Shown: in pieces, positions 1 to 8,034 of the stretch
Layout of the letters: each line of letters begins with the position of its first letter
Position numbering within the stretch: the first letter of the stretch is position 1
DNA from: a virus
Length of the DNA: 38,627 nucleotides
Direction: 5' to 3' (one strand)
IMG/VR virus record: IMGVR_UViG_3300048588_001047
Coordinates: 1-38,627 of that record
Translations under genes and position numbers: made by a program
The notes under the pieces: model-generated
What the model was told of the DNA's origin: nothing
The model's input: only the letters and a program-made list of their open reading frames with translations
The model's database searches: none

Positions 1-31
1 AAAAAGCCCTTGCGATGGCTCGCAAGGGCTT
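1..31 (-). terminator. Rho-independent terminator downstream of the tRNA-Val 3' half
   Basis: A perfect 12-bp stem (AAGCCCTTGCGA / TCGCAAGGGCTT) with a 4-nt loop is followed on the minus strand by a run of T. It lies 17 bp beyond the CCA end of the tRNA fragment and would end tRNA transcription. It is best read as host DNA outside the prophage. Confidence 0.8.
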
Positions 32-48
32 GGTTCACAGCTGTAGGC

Positions 49-96
49 TGGTGGGCGGTGCAGGGTTCGAACCTGCGACCCCTGCCGTGTGAAGGC
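49..96 (-). tRNA. 3' half of tRNA-Val(CAC), truncated by integration
   Basis: On the minus strand the sequence runs from the anticodon arm (5-bp stem with one G-U pair, loop TTCACAC, anticodon CAC for Val codon GTG) through the variable loop and a complete T-arm (GGTTCGAACC) to the acceptor 3' strand and an encoded CCA at 49-51. The 5' part that should follow (D-arm, 5' acceptor strand) is missing: the bases beyond about 96 show no D-arm motif and do not pair with the acceptor strand. This is therefore a fragment, not a working tRNA gene. Confidence 0.85.
49..96. other. Prophage attachment site (integrase-distal att)
   Basis: Tyrosine integrases of lambdoid phages often recombine in the anticodon or T-arm of tRNA genes, and the phage carries a copy of the 3' part so that the host tRNA stays intact at the integrase-proximal end. 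Here the integrase is at the far right end of the window and the 3' tRNA copy at the far left, as expected for the distal junction. The exact crossover limits cannot be set without the other junction. Confidence 0.75.
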
Positions 97-210
97 AAGA
101 GCGCGCCACCACCACGCCCCTGCTCCCCTATGACAGCGGGCCAGCAGGCGGGCCAGAACTGCCCTGAATTGCACCCAGATTACACCGAATTTACACAGGT
201 CCCAAACGAC

Positions 211-242
211 AAAAGGCCCCCCAGCCCGAAGGCCAGGGGGGC
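211..242 (-). terminator. Terminator of the late operon
   Basis: On the minus strand a 7-bp GC stem (GCCCCCC / GGGGGGC), extended by partial pairing around a TTCGG-like loop, is followed by CTTTT. It lies 36 bp after the Rz stop codon and is the natural end of the long leftward late transcript. Confidence 0.75.
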
Positions 243-277
243 GAACGTCAGGCGAACCTGATCGAGGAGACAACCGG

Positions 278-745
278 TCAGGGGTTGGTGAGCCTCACGG
301 CGTTGTCGTAGGCCGCGCGGCAGGCTTCAAGGTCAGCCCGTAGTCGATCGGCTCGGGCAGCTTCCCGGAGAGCAGCGCTTGCATCCTCGGCAAAAAGGCT
401 GGCTCCGGTGCACCCCACTGGATCGCCGGGACTCGCGGGCACTGAACCAGCGGGGCGGGCGGGGCGCTTGCGCAGGCTGTCAAGAGCAGCAGCAAGATCA
501 GCAGACAGGCGTGCTTTTTCATCGTCGGCTTTCTTTTGGATGTCGGCAAGGGTCTGCGCGGCCTCAAGTTCGCGGGATCGTGCGGCTGCGTCTGCGATGG
601 CTGCGGCCTCTCGCATTTCGACCATGGCGCGGTCATAGCCGGTCTGGATCAGTTCACCCCGATACCAGAATGCCCCAGCGGCCACCACAGCAAGGGCTGC
701 GGCGCCTGCGGTGTAGCGGTTGATCAGCAGGGGCCAGGGAATCAC
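278..745 (-). CDS. Rz-like inner-membrane spanin (i-spanin)
   Basis: 155 aa. An N-terminal signal anchor (about residues 8-26, rich in Ala and Val) is followed by a long charged helical region with many Ala, Glu, Arg and Lys, typical of the periplasmic coiled coil of lambda Rz. With its outer-membrane partner Rz1 it fuses inner and outer membrane in the last step of lysis. The GTG start at 743-745 overlaps the endolysin stop as GTGA, so translation is probably coupled; the open frame continues upstream but that part is the endolysin in another frame. The partner gene lies entirely inside this gene in another frame. Confidence 0.8.
   Translation of the reverse strand: MIPWPLLINRYTAGAAALAVVAAGAFWYRGELIQTGYDRAMVEMREAAAIADAAARSRELEAAQTLADIQKKADDEKARLSADLAAALDSLRKRPARPAGSVPASPGDPVGCTGASLFAEDASAALREAARADRLRADLEACRAAYDNAVRLTNP
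295..522 (-). CDS. Rz1-like outer-membrane lipoprotein spanin (o-spanin), nested in Rz
   Basis: 75 aa, fully embedded in the Rz gene in a different frame. It begins MKK, has a run of Leu (residues 7-13) and a lipobox LTAC with the acylated Cys at residue 15, directly followed by the short Pro-rich stretch ASAPPAP usual in Rz1 proteins. It should be exported by the Sec system, lipidated and inserted in the inner leaflet of the outer membrane, where it meets Rz. A longer open frame upstream (to 636) lacks a signal sequence and is not needed; the ATG at 520-522 gives a complete type II signal peptide. Confidence 0.85.
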   Translation of the reverse strand: MKKHACLLILLLLLTACASAPPAPLVQCPRVPAIQWGAPEPAFLPRMQALLSGKLPEPIDYGLTLKPAARPTTTP

Positions 746-1362
746 GCCAGCGCCCCGCTGAACACGGCCAGCGTGCTGGCGAAGGCCTGGGCCCGCTGCT
801 GGGCGTGCATCATGGCCTTGCCGTTGATGATCCGAGTGGTGGTGTCGAACATGCCGGCGTCCACCGCCTGGTTGCAGCCGTTGGCCCGCCAGTACCACGC
901 CGCGGTCAGGCAGGCATCAGAGGGCTGCGCCACCAGCTCGGGCTTCCACAGGTACACCGCGCCCAGGCCGACGCCCTCGGAGGCTGCTTTGTAGTTCGCC
1001 CGGCCAGTGAGCTGGAACAGGCCGCGCCCGCGGTACACCCAGCCGTCGCCCGATTCCTCGGGGCCGTTGCCGTTGCGGTTGGCATAGGCGAAGTTCGCCA
1101 TCGCCTGCGGGTTGCGCAGGATCCGCTGCATGTGCGGCAGCGCCCTCTTTCCGAAGGCGGCCAGCACCGCGCGCTCGGTGGTGTAGCGCAGGTTTTCTTC
1201 CAGCCGGGTGAAGTTGGCCGACTCGACCATGCACTGGGCGATGAAAGCGGCCTGCCGAGCCTCGGTGTCGATGGCGTTCAGCTTCATGGCCGCATGCAGC
1301 GGATCTGCAAAGGCCTTGGCCTGGGTGGGATGGATGCCGGCGGCGATCAGGCGCTCGATCAT
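742..1362 (-). CDS. Endolysin, GH19 (chitinase-like) family
   Basis: 206 aa, the usual size of a one-domain GH19 phage lysozyme. It cleaves the peptidoglycan glycan backbone once holins let it through. Visible family marks are MVESANF with the likely catalytic acid Glu47, a second Glu pair at 55-56 (RLEENLRY), and the conserved YRGRGLFQLTGRANY block at 110-124. There is no signal peptide, so export depends on the holin. The start overlaps the stop of the gene before it as ATGA, and the stop overlaps Rz as GTGA: the classical endolysin-Rz-Rz1 order. Confidence 0.9.
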   Translation of the reverse strand: MIERLIAAGIHPTQAKAFADPLHAAMKLNAIDTEARQAAFIAQCMVESANFTRLEENLRYTTERAVLAAFGKRALPHMQRILRNPQAMANFAYANRNGNGPEESGDGWVYRGRGLFQLTGRANYKAASEGVGLGAVYLWKPELVAQPSDACLTAAWYWRANGCNQAVDAGMFDTTTRIINGKAMMHAQQRAQAFASTLAVFSGALA

Positions 1363-1973
1363 GGGACAGCCTTCGCGCAAAGGGCCACCACGCCCGGGGT
1401 GCCGAACTCGGCCCACAGGTCTTTCCCGCTGGCCAGTGTGGGCTTGGTGGCGTCGCACGGGGCGCCCACGGTAGCGCGGGCCACCTCCCGGGTGCCGCGC
1501 ACTCCGTTCGCCAGCGTGTAGGCAGGGCGCGTGGCCACGGTGCCGTTCGCCTTGACGCGCCACGGCTCGATCTTGAAAGGTATGCCAGCCAGCCAGTAGG
1601 TGTGTTTGGCGACGAACAGGGCCTTGCGCTCAGTGCACACCGGGTGCTCGCCAGTCACTGGTGCCCAGGTGCTGTAGTCGCAATTGAATTTGATGCGCTC
1701 GGTCGAGGCCTGCGATGCGGTGCGCTTGCCGGTCAGCACGTCGTTGGCGACCGTCGCAAATAGCTGCGTGTCGCACAGCGCCTTCGGGCACGAAAAGCCG
1801 TTCACTCTGATGCCACCTGATGGGCTTCGCGTGAACCAGAAAAGGTGCGTGGCCAGATTCCCCGGGACCACCTGAGTGGCCAGCGGCTGGCAGTCCAGGT
1901 AAGGCGTGCACCAGTTCTGAGCCGACGCAGGAAAGGCCAGAAGGGAGAGCATCAGCGTGAGCAGTTTTTTCAT
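1359..1973 (-). CDS. Secreted protein of the lysis cassette, function unknown
   Basis: 204 aa. A clear Sec signal peptide (MKKLLTLMLSLLAFPASA, cleavage before Gln19) precedes a mature part with six or more Cys residues, which suggests disulfides in the periplasm. I recognise no catalytic motif. It is coupled to the endolysin by an ATGA overlap and starts two bases after the stop of the gene upstream, with no own promoter seen. A role in lysis or in protecting or modifying the envelope is only suggested by position. Confidence 0.75.
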   Translation of the reverse strand: MKKLLTLMLSLLAFPASAQNWCTPYLDCQPLATQVVPGNLATHLFWFTRSPSGGIRVNGFSCPKALCDTQLFATVANDVLTGKRTASQASTERIKFNCDYSTWAPVTGEHPVCTERKALFVAKHTYWLAGIPFKIEPWRVKANGTVATRPAYTLANGVRGTREVARATVGAPCDATKPTLASGKDLWAEFGTPGVVALCAKAVP

Positions 1974-1975
1974 GG

Positions 1976-2239
1976 TTATCCCCAGCGGGTTGAATCGGTG
2001 ACTTCCACAGGCTCAAAACCTTCGGGCAGATCGACCCGAGGGAGCGGCTTCTGGCGTGGAATGACAGGAGGCGGGAGTGGTGGCCCGGGGACCAGCACGG
2101 GCGGGTAGAGCTCGCGCACCATGAGGTGCAGCGCGTTCAAGCGGTCAACGATGGCGAGGTTCGACCAGGTTCCAGCGGCAAATTCTGCGAGGTCTTTGAA
2201 CCCCTGATCCACCGCTTTGATCTGGTCGTCGCGTGTCAC
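1976..2239 (-). CDS. Small hypothetical protein with Pro-rich C-terminus
   Basis: 87 aa. The N-terminal half (residues 1-45) looks helical and acidic; the second half is rich in Pro (PPVLVPGPPLPPPVIPRQKP). No signal peptide or membrane segment is seen. The start overlaps the stop of the holin-like gene upstream as ATGA, so it belongs to the lysis cassette transcript. I do not recognise the family. Confidence 0.65.
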   Translation of the reverse strand: MTRDDQIKAVDQGFKDLAEFAAGTWSNLAIVDRLNALHLMVRELYPPVLVPGPPLPPPVIPRQKPLPRVDLPEGFEPVEVTDSTRWG

Positions 2240-2496
2240 GGCTTTTCTCGCGTGGCCTCGTCAACGGCCAGCGACGCTTGGCGGAAGATCCGCACCACGG
2301 GAACTAAACCGGCCACGACAGCCGAAGCGATGGCCGCCGTGCCTTCCTGCACGTAGGGCTGCAGCACTGGAAGCAAGGCCATCAGGTCGGCGTGCATCGC
2401 CTCGGCAGAAGCCAGCAGGCCAGAAATCACAGCCATGAGCACAGCCCACGATCGCAGCAGCACGCGCTTCCAGTTGGGGACAAGTTCGAGCTTCAT
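2236..2496 (-). CDS. Small two-helix membrane protein, putative holin or antiholin
   Basis: 86 aa. It starts MKLELVPNWKRVLLRSW, a short amphipathic and basic lead followed by one membrane segment (about 16-32), a short acidic/His loop, and a second hydrophobic segment (about 52-70), then a basic tail. Proteins with this type of start are common next to holins in proteobacterial phages. With a second holin-type gene just upstream, one of the two may be the pore former and the other a partner or timer; sequence does not decide which. Confidence 0.6.
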   Translation of the reverse strand: MKLELVPNWKRVLLRSWAVLMAVISGLLASAEAMHADLMALLPVLQPYVQEGTAAIASAVVAGLVPVVRIFRQASLAVDEATREKP

Positions 2497-2506
2497 GAAG
2501 GCCCTT

Positions 2507-2770
2507 TCAAAGTTCGTCGGGTTGGGTTTTCATCTTTTCCATCAGCCGCTGGTGATGGATCTCGGCGCGGCGCTCTGCGCGCTGCTCGCGGGCATCTTGC
2601 TTCCAGCGGTAGTGCACATTGACCAAGAGGCCGACGATGCCCAGAAGCAAGCCCATGAGCCCTAGCGCCTCGTTGGTGGTGAACCACCCGAGCAGCGTCG
2701 TGACGCTTCCGGCGGCGGTGACTTTGTTGGTGGCAGCGATCACGGTCGCTTCAATGGCGTCTCGGCTCAT
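2507..2770 (-). CDS. Holin, small class II-like (HP1/LydA type)
   Basis: 87 aa. The layout is a short N-terminal helix rich in Ala and Thr, a membrane segment at about 24-32, a second at about 35-52 (LGLMGLLLGIVGLLVNVHY), then a strongly charged tail (KQDAREQRAERRAE) that should stay in the cytoplasm. This matches small holins that end in an aromatic residue followed by an RKxxR-type tail. It opens the inner membrane to the endolysin. The ATG overlaps the stop of the SGNH gene upstream. Confidence 0.75.
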   Translation of the reverse strand: MSRDAIEATVIAATNKVTAAGSVTTLLGWFTTNEALGLMGLLLGIVGLLVNVHYRWKQDAREQRAERRAEIHHQRLMEKMKTQPDEL

Positions 2771-4014
2771 GGCGCATATCCCTGCGATGCAATAAAGAGC
2801 CCGATGTCCTCGTGCCCTGCTGGTGTTGGATGAATTCCATCGGCCTGGGTCAGGCCCGTGGTCATGAAGCCGCTGCCATCAATGATTGGATCCATGATGT
2901 CGAGCGGCGCGAAGGTGCCGGTCAAGCCGAGGCGGTTGGCGGTCCACCAGGTCGTCATGTAGTCCCGGTGATCCGGCGACGGCGTGTTGCCCGAATAGCT
3001 GGACGTGCCGTACATCGCGTTGAGCAGCACGGTGGTGCCGCTGGCCGCTGTGATCGCGTCGATCGTGTCCTGAATGTTGTCGGTGCGATCTGCCAGGCTG
3101 ATGCCGTTCACCTCATCGTTTGTCGAGGCGTGCAGGAAGACCACGCGCGGAGACTGGCCGGTGGCGTCCGCAATGCGCGCAAGCGTGGCCGCGCTGGTTT
3201 CGCTGCCCACGCCTTTGTTCACCACGATGGTGTTCCTGAGCGCCGGATACAGCTCGGCATATCGCGCCCACGTGCTGGAGTAGTCGGCCAAGCCCAGGCT
3301 GCGGTTTGGGCTGTAGAGCGTTTTCCCCTCGGCGATGCTGTCGCCGATCACCACGAGGTTCGGCCGGCAGATCGTGAGGTAATCGAATTCCATCCACGTC
3401 CCGCTCGGCGCTGTGCTCAGCGTGATCAGCTGCGCCTCGATATACGCCACGTAGGTGCAGGCGATGCGCGCCTTCAAGTCCCACGTTCCGTCGCCCTGCT
3501 TGATGAAGCAGTTCATCGTGGACCACTTGTGGTCGTATTGCAGGGCAAACTCGATCCAGGCCGTGGAGGTGTTGACGCCCGTTGCAACGACTGCCGTTCT
3601 CAGGGTGGCCGACTCGTAGGCCTGAATGCTCAGCGTGCCCTGCGCATATGCACCGCTCACCGAGTTGTAGTTGAGCCAGAGCACGAACTGCCGGGTATTG
3701 CCTGAATTGCGCAACCAGACCGCGCCCGCCTCGTTGGCGTTGGCGCGCGCCATCATCACCTTCCCGTAGAAGATGTGATCGAGGTTGGTGCCGGGCATCG
3801 TGACGCTCTTTGTCATGCTGCCGCTGCTGCCCGAACCCGTGGTCTTCGTCATGCGAAGTACGCTCCCGGTCACGGCCAAGGAAGCGTTCGCAGCGGTCCA
3901 GCCTGTCGTCGCTGTGCCTTCGTCGGTGAAAGTGTCGTTGTCGTCCGCAATGGCCGGCAAGAGCACGCCGGGCGCTGCAACGGGTTTCCCTCCCGCCATG
4001 ATCCCTGGTATCAC
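2767..4014 (-). CDS. SGNH/GDSL-family hydrolase, putative tail-associated esterase
   Basis: 415 aa. The C-terminal half has all SGNH blocks: I, VVIGDSIAEG with Ser226; II, Gly around 268-270 (NKGVGSET); III, HASTNDE with Asn299; V, DGIHPTPAGH with Asp392 and His395. The N-terminal half (about 25-215) looks like a beta-rich, lectin-type sandwich without known catalytic residues. Placed directly after the tail fibre gene and before the lysis genes, it is probably a virion enzyme that removes acyl groups from host surface polysaccharide. GTG start at 4012-4014 overlaps the fibre stop as GTGA; an ATG lies five codons further in. Confidence 0.85.
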   Translation of the reverse strand: MIPGIMAGGKPVAAPGVLLPAIADDNDTFTDEGTATTGWTAANASLAVTGSVLRMTKTTGSGSSGSMTKSVTMPGTNLDHIFYGKVMMARANANEAGAVWLRNSGNTRQFVLWLNYNSVSGAYAQGTLSIQAYESATLRTAVVATGVNTSTAWIEFALQYDHKWSTMNCFIKQGDGTWDLKARIACTYVAYIEAQLITLSTAPSGTWMEFDYLTICRPNLVVIGDSIAEGKTLYSPNRSLGLADYSSTWARYAELYPALRNTIVVNKGVGSETSAATLARIADATGQSPRVVFLHASTNDEVNGISLADRTDNIQDTIDAITAASGTTVLLNAMYGTSSYSGNTPSPDHRDYMTTWWTANRLGLTGTFAPLDIMDPIIDGSGFMTTGLTQADGIHPTPAGHEDIGLFIASQGYAP

Positions 4015-4712
4015 AGCGGCTCCGTCGAACCGAACACATCGGCTTCATCGGTGTCCACAAACTTGACCGTCACGGTGTCACCGGGCTCGAGCACGAGCGT
4101 GCCGCCCTTGGGGGCGTTGAGGGTCACACCGGTGGCCGTGAGCGTCAGGTTGCCCGAGGCTGCGCGGTTGGCCACGTGGTATTCCTCGGGCGCTGCAAAG
4201 CCCTCGGCCACGTCAAACTCGCACGTCTTGGCGCCAGTTCCGGTGAACCGGATATAGGATCCGGCGTCGGCCGGCGTCACGTCGCGGTTGCTTGTCGCCT
4301 CGGTGATGAGGGGCGCGGTGCCGCCACTTCCTCCACCCCCGCCACCGCCACCATGAACCCCGCCCGGTCCTGCGCGGTGGTCCTGCGTGGCTGTCACTAC
4401 CCCTCCAGCAGTGGTGAGCTGGTACACCCGCGCATAGTCGGTAGTGTTGTCCCAGTTGGTGCTGCTGGTGCTGACGCTGATCACGCCGGCTGAGCGCAGC
4501 ACCACGATGTAGTTCGTGGCTGTGTTGGTCAGCGTGAGTGTGGCGCCGGTGATGGCGAAACCGCCCCAGCGCCCGCCCAGGTATCCCCACGTCAGGCCGG
4601 TGGTGGTGTCCGGATCGCGGCCATAAACAGCAGCAAAATTCAGGATGTCAAATCCCTCGTTCACCGGCACTTCCGGGTTTTCTTGGCCGGTGGTCCATTC
4701 TGGAAAGCTCAT
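4011..4712 (-). CDS. Tail fibre or tail tip accessory protein
   Basis: 233 aa in two parts joined by a Gly-rich hinge (about residues 117-131, GGVHGGGGGGGG). The N-terminal part looks like a virion-attachment region; the C-terminal part (about 132-233) has regular beta-rich sequence with TLTLTNT- and TLVLEPGDTVTV-like strands, similar in style to phage fibre head domains. Its place between the tail tip protein and the SGNH hydrolase, with ATGA/GTGA overlaps on both sides, supports a structural tail role. Receptor not predictable. Confidence 0.7.
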   Translation of the reverse strand: MSFPEWTTGQENPEVPVNEGFDILNFAAVYGRDPDTTTGLTWGYLGGRWGGFAITGATLTLTNTATNYIVVLRSAGVISVSTSSTNWDNTTDYARVYQLTTAGGVVTATQDHRAGPGGVHGGGGGGGGSGGTAPLITEATSNRDVTPADAGSYIRFTGTGAKTCEFDVAEGFAAPEEYHVANRAASGNLTLTATGVTLNAPKGGTLVLEPGDTVTVKFVDTDEADVFGSTEPL

Positions 4713-7618
4713 GGCGCGTCTCTTTCAATGGTTGCAGGGAAGCCGGGGCCGACGATCTCGGACAGCTGCCTGACGACAAAGGTGATCGGGTCGCCGCTGG
4801 TGAAGCCATCGGAAGCGATGTCTGCAGCGGCATAGGTGTAGGTGCCGTCCGTGGCGGTGTAGGTGTTCACCAGCGTGGCGCCGTCGTAAACGTCGATCCG
4901 GTAGGCCTCAGTGGCTTCGCCCAGGGGCACCGAGGCGCCCACCGTGCCGCCGTAGCGGTAGGACAGGCGCGTGCGCCGGTTCCACGTCAGCACGATGTCG
5001 GCACCATCGGCCAGGGCGCGCAGGCCGGCCACGCTGAAGGGCATCAACGCCACGCCGGTGTCGGTGAAGGCCTCGGCGGTGACGGCCGACAGCAGCGTGT
5101 TCAGCGTCACGGCCTTGACCTCGCTGGCCACGCCAATCTCGCTGTTCTGGTTGAGCACACGGCGCAGGGATGCGTTCAGCAGCACGAAGCGCTCGGCGGC
5201 CACGTGGGTGCCGATGTGCTGCTCAGTGCCGCGCTGGCCGCGCACAAAGCCGCTGAGCCGGTATTCGTTCTCGCCGTCGACCGTGCCCAGCAACTCGGCC
5301 AGGCGGAAGCGCAGGATCTCGCTGCCCACCAGCGCGGCGTTGATGCTCAAGTCGTCCAGCATGTCGGCCCGGGTGGTGCTGGCCAGCTCGCCGGTTACCC
5401 TCACGGTCAGCGTGTGGCCTTCGTCAAATCGACCGCTGCCGCCGTCGAAATCGCCCAGCGTGGTGGTGCAGACGCCCATCACGCAGACATCGCCGCTGGT
5501 GAACAGGTTTTCAAAGGCATCGGCGGACCACGATCGCACCGCCACAGCACCGTCCCATTGGTCCTCTGGAATAGCGCGATTGGGCGCCAGAGCAAAATAG
5601 AACCCTGCCTGGTTGTCGGCATCGCGCAGCAGCGGGATGTCCATCGCCTCCCAGATCGTCGGCGCGATCTGGCGCACATCCTCGGTCAGTGCGTAGTCGT
5701 CGCTGGTGATCTCCGCGGATGTCAGCGCGCCCACGTCGTCCAGCACGCACTCATGCTCGATGATCGTCAGCGTGTCGCGCTTGGTCTGGCTGCGAAGGCG
5801 GTATTGCCGGCCGTCCTGATTGGTGACGGTGAACACGTCGCCCGGTTCGAGGAAGGCATATTTGAGCGGTAGCCGGATTGTGGTGCGGGTTAGGCTGGCA
5901 ATCTGATCCATCAGCAGCGCATCGGCCACGCCCTTCGCCTCGGCTGGAAGCATGCCCAGGCCCAGCTGCACGACCTGGTTGCTCTCCTGCCCGGACAACA
6001 GCCGGTCACTGTGCTCGGTGCCCACGTTGTAGTCGGCGGCCATGTTGGAGTAGCTCAGCGACACCTGCGCTGACACCTCCAGCTCATTGCCCACGATCAG
6101 CGCCAGCGGGTCTGAGTCGTTCACCGCGTCAGCCGCAGCGCCGAGATCTTCAAAAGGGATGTCGGCGATGGGCGTGATCGGGCGCTGGTTGAAGTAGACC
6201 TTGTCCGACTTGCTGGGCTCGAAGAAGAAGGCCGTCTGCAGGGTCTCCAGCACCGAGCGCGTGTTCGTGACCTGGCCGATTGCCATGCCGCGAACCGGCT
6301 TCACGATGCCATCGAGGCCCGCGACGTCGTATTCATCCTGGGAATATCCGGCCCGGATCATCAGGTCAGAGACAACCTCACCAATCGGTGGCTTCGCGGT
6401 CCCCAAAGTAGGCGGGTTTCCGATGCCATAGGCGACATTGGAGATACCGTACTGGCCGACGTGCGCGCCTGAGATCGGTGAAGAAGCAACGCTGAAGCCA
6501 AACGCATCGCAAGCCCGCGTAGGAAAACCGTTCAAAGTGCCCTGGAATACTCCATCGAGATACACCGCGAGCTCATCGGATGTGCCCACGGGCCAGCGCA
6601 GCAGGATGTTTCCCGACAGTGGCATGTTGGCCAGAGTGACGGTGTTCGAACCGGATGCCAGGGAGAAGATCCCCAGGTTCACAACGCCCGGCGATGCGAC
6701 GATGAGCTGAGACTGTGCCGGCCCTCCACCGCCCGTTGTGGCCAGGAATTTAAAGAACGGCTGCGGGTTGTTCAGGAATCCAGAGCCGGCGAGCACCAGG
6801 CTGTAGTCGAAAGAAACAAACCGGTCTTCCGTGCCCGATGACCTCATATCAAACTTGCCGCTCTCCCAGAAAATCTCATCGTCCTCTGGGCCCAGGAACA
6901 GCTCGGTGTCGGTGAACGCGAGCGTGGGGCCCGAGACTGTTTCCGGGTCTTGAGGGAAGGGGCGGATGTCCGCGTATTCGGTTTCTAGATTGAGCGGCGC
7001 AAAAAAGGAAGTTCCGGTGAAATCAATGCCGCCGATCTCCGATGTCAAGTTGCCGATCTGGCCGCTGTTGCCCAGCTGCAGGCCCTGAATCAACAGCGAC
7101 GTGCGGCCTCGGTACGCTGGTGCATTTCCGACGCCCACCGCCGCCTCATAGGTTGGATCCGGAAGTTGGTCAGCTGCACCGGTGTACACCGTTATGCTGC
7201 TCCATACGCCTTCCTTGGCGATCCCGTTGTAGACCATTTCACTGTTTAGCCACTCGCGCGCAATGCCGTCGGTGACGTTCTCGGTGAGCACGATCAGCAA
7301 ATCGACCTCATAGGTAAAGGTGGTGGACTTTCCGCCCCCGCCCTTGCCCTGCTTGACTGTGTTTGCAATCTCGCGCCGATCGCTCGCCCAAACGATTTGA
7401 CCGGAGAGCCGTGGAGCTCCAGCCACCCAAGGAAAGGCCGCGCCGTACTCGGTGCCTTGCACGCGCAGATCGCCCAAGCGAGGCCCCTGCGCGTTCGGGC
7501 CCTTCTGCGTAGCCGCACCGATGGCCGAGCCAATGGCCCAGCCGTACTGCGCACCAGCCGGCCCACCGATGAAAAAGCCAGCAACCGCGCCTACTGCGCT
7601 GATGACAAGGTTCGCCAT
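4709..7618 (-). CDS. Tail tip / host specificity protein (J-like, Phage-tail_3 domain)
   Basis: 969 aa. The N-terminus has a Gly/Ala-rich hydrophobic stretch (AGFFIGGPAGAQYGWAIGSAIGA) typical of this family, followed by the baseplate hub region and a Phage-tail_3-like part (FFFEPSKSDKVYFNQRP; LEPGDVFTVTNQDGRQYRL). The C-terminus has fibronectin-like strands (ADGADIVLTWNRRTR...YRIDVYDGATLVNTYTA). It should form the tail tip below the tape measure and carry the adsorption parts. The start ATG at 7616-7618 shares one base with the stop of the NlpC gene (TAATG); the frame is open further upstream but that is shadow. Confidence 0.85.
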   Translation of the reverse strand: MANLVISAVGAVAGFFIGGPAGAQYGWAIGSAIGAATQKGPNAQGPRLGDLRVQGTEYGAAFPWVAGAPRLSGQIVWASDRREIANTVKQGKGGGGKSTTFTYEVDLLIVLTENVTDGIAREWLNSEMVYNGIAKEGVWSSITVYTGAADQLPDPTYEAAVGVGNAPAYRGRTSLLIQGLQLGNSGQIGNLTSEIGGIDFTGTSFFAPLNLETEYADIRPFPQDPETVSGPTLAFTDTELFLGPEDDEIFWESGKFDMRSSGTEDRFVSFDYSLVLAGSGFLNNPQPFFKFLATTGGGGPAQSQLIVASPGVVNLGIFSLASGSNTVTLANMPLSGNILLRWPVGTSDELAVYLDGVFQGTLNGFPTRACDAFGFSVASSPISGAHVGQYGISNVAYGIGNPPTLGTAKPPIGEVVSDLMIRAGYSQDEYDVAGLDGIVKPVRGMAIGQVTNTRSVLETLQTAFFFEPSKSDKVYFNQRPITPIADIPFEDLGAAADAVNDSDPLALIVGNELEVSAQVSLSYSNMAADYNVGTEHSDRLLSGQESNQVVQLGLGMLPAEAKGVADALLMDQIASLTRTTIRLPLKYAFLEPGDVFTVTNQDGRQYRLRSQTKRDTLTIIEHECVLDDVGALTSAEITSDDYALTEDVRQIAPTIWEAMDIPLLRDADNQAGFYFALAPNRAIPEDQWDGAVAVRSWSADAFENLFTSGDVCVMGVCTTTLGDFDGGSGRFDEGHTLTVRVTGELASTTRADMLDDLSINAALVGSEILRFRLAELLGTVDGENEYRLSGFVRGQRGTEQHIGTHVAAERFVLLNASLRRVLNQNSEIGVASEVKAVTLNTLLSAVTAEAFTDTGVALMPFSVAGLRALADGADIVLTWNRRTRLSYRYGGTVGASVPLGEATEAYRIDVYDGATLVNTYTATDGTYTYAAADIASDGFTSGDPITFVVRQLSEIVGPGFPATIERDAP

Positions 7619-8034
7619 TACTCGGCCACCTTTCGGAATAGGGCCACAAATCGCATGGACTCGTTGAACACGAGACGGCTTTCCTCGACCTTGCCGCTTT
7701 TGCTGTTCGCATGGATCAGGCTCAGACCGCCCAGGTGGTAGTCCCCGATGATCCCGACGTGGTGCGGGTGGCGGTCGTATGCGATGCACACGTAGTCGCC
7801 CGGGGCCATCTGCTCGCGCGGGATCTCGGTGAACTGCTCTCGCATGTGGCGCATGAGGCTGTGGCCATCGGGCACGCGGCGGTAACCGGTGATGTTGAAG
7901 TCGGGCGGAACGTGGCCGAGCTCACGGGCCACGCAGATCAGCAGGCCAATGCAGTCCATGCCGACTCCAGGCTTGCGCGCCTGGTGGTGGTAGGGCGTGC
8001 CCAGGAAGGTGCGGGCCACGGTGGCGGCGTTCAT
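7618..8034 (-). CDS. NlpC/P60-type cysteine peptidase of the tail tip
   Basis: 138 aa. Catalytic triad visible as Cys28 (GVGMDCIGL), His92 (HHVGIIG) and His108 (LIHANSK). Family members cleave peptide cross-links of peptidoglycan or act in tail tip assembly (lambda K). It lies between the DUF2163 protein and the tail tip protein, the standard order in GTA-like and lambda-like tail modules. Start ATG at 8032-8034 overlaps the preceding stop as ATGA. Confidence 0.9.
   Translation of the reverse strand: MNAATVARTFLGTPYHHQARKPGVGMDCIGLLICVARELGHVPPDFNITGYRRVPDGHSLMRHMREQFTEIPREQMAPGDYVCIAYDRHPHHVGIIGDYHLGGLSLIHANSKSGKVEESRLVFNESMRFVALFRKVAE

Noticed and set aside
10-261. Plus-strand frame of 83 codons over the tRNA fragment
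   Set aside because: It reads across the tRNA 3' half (typical phrase QGSNLRPLP of such shadows) and the terminator; not a gene.
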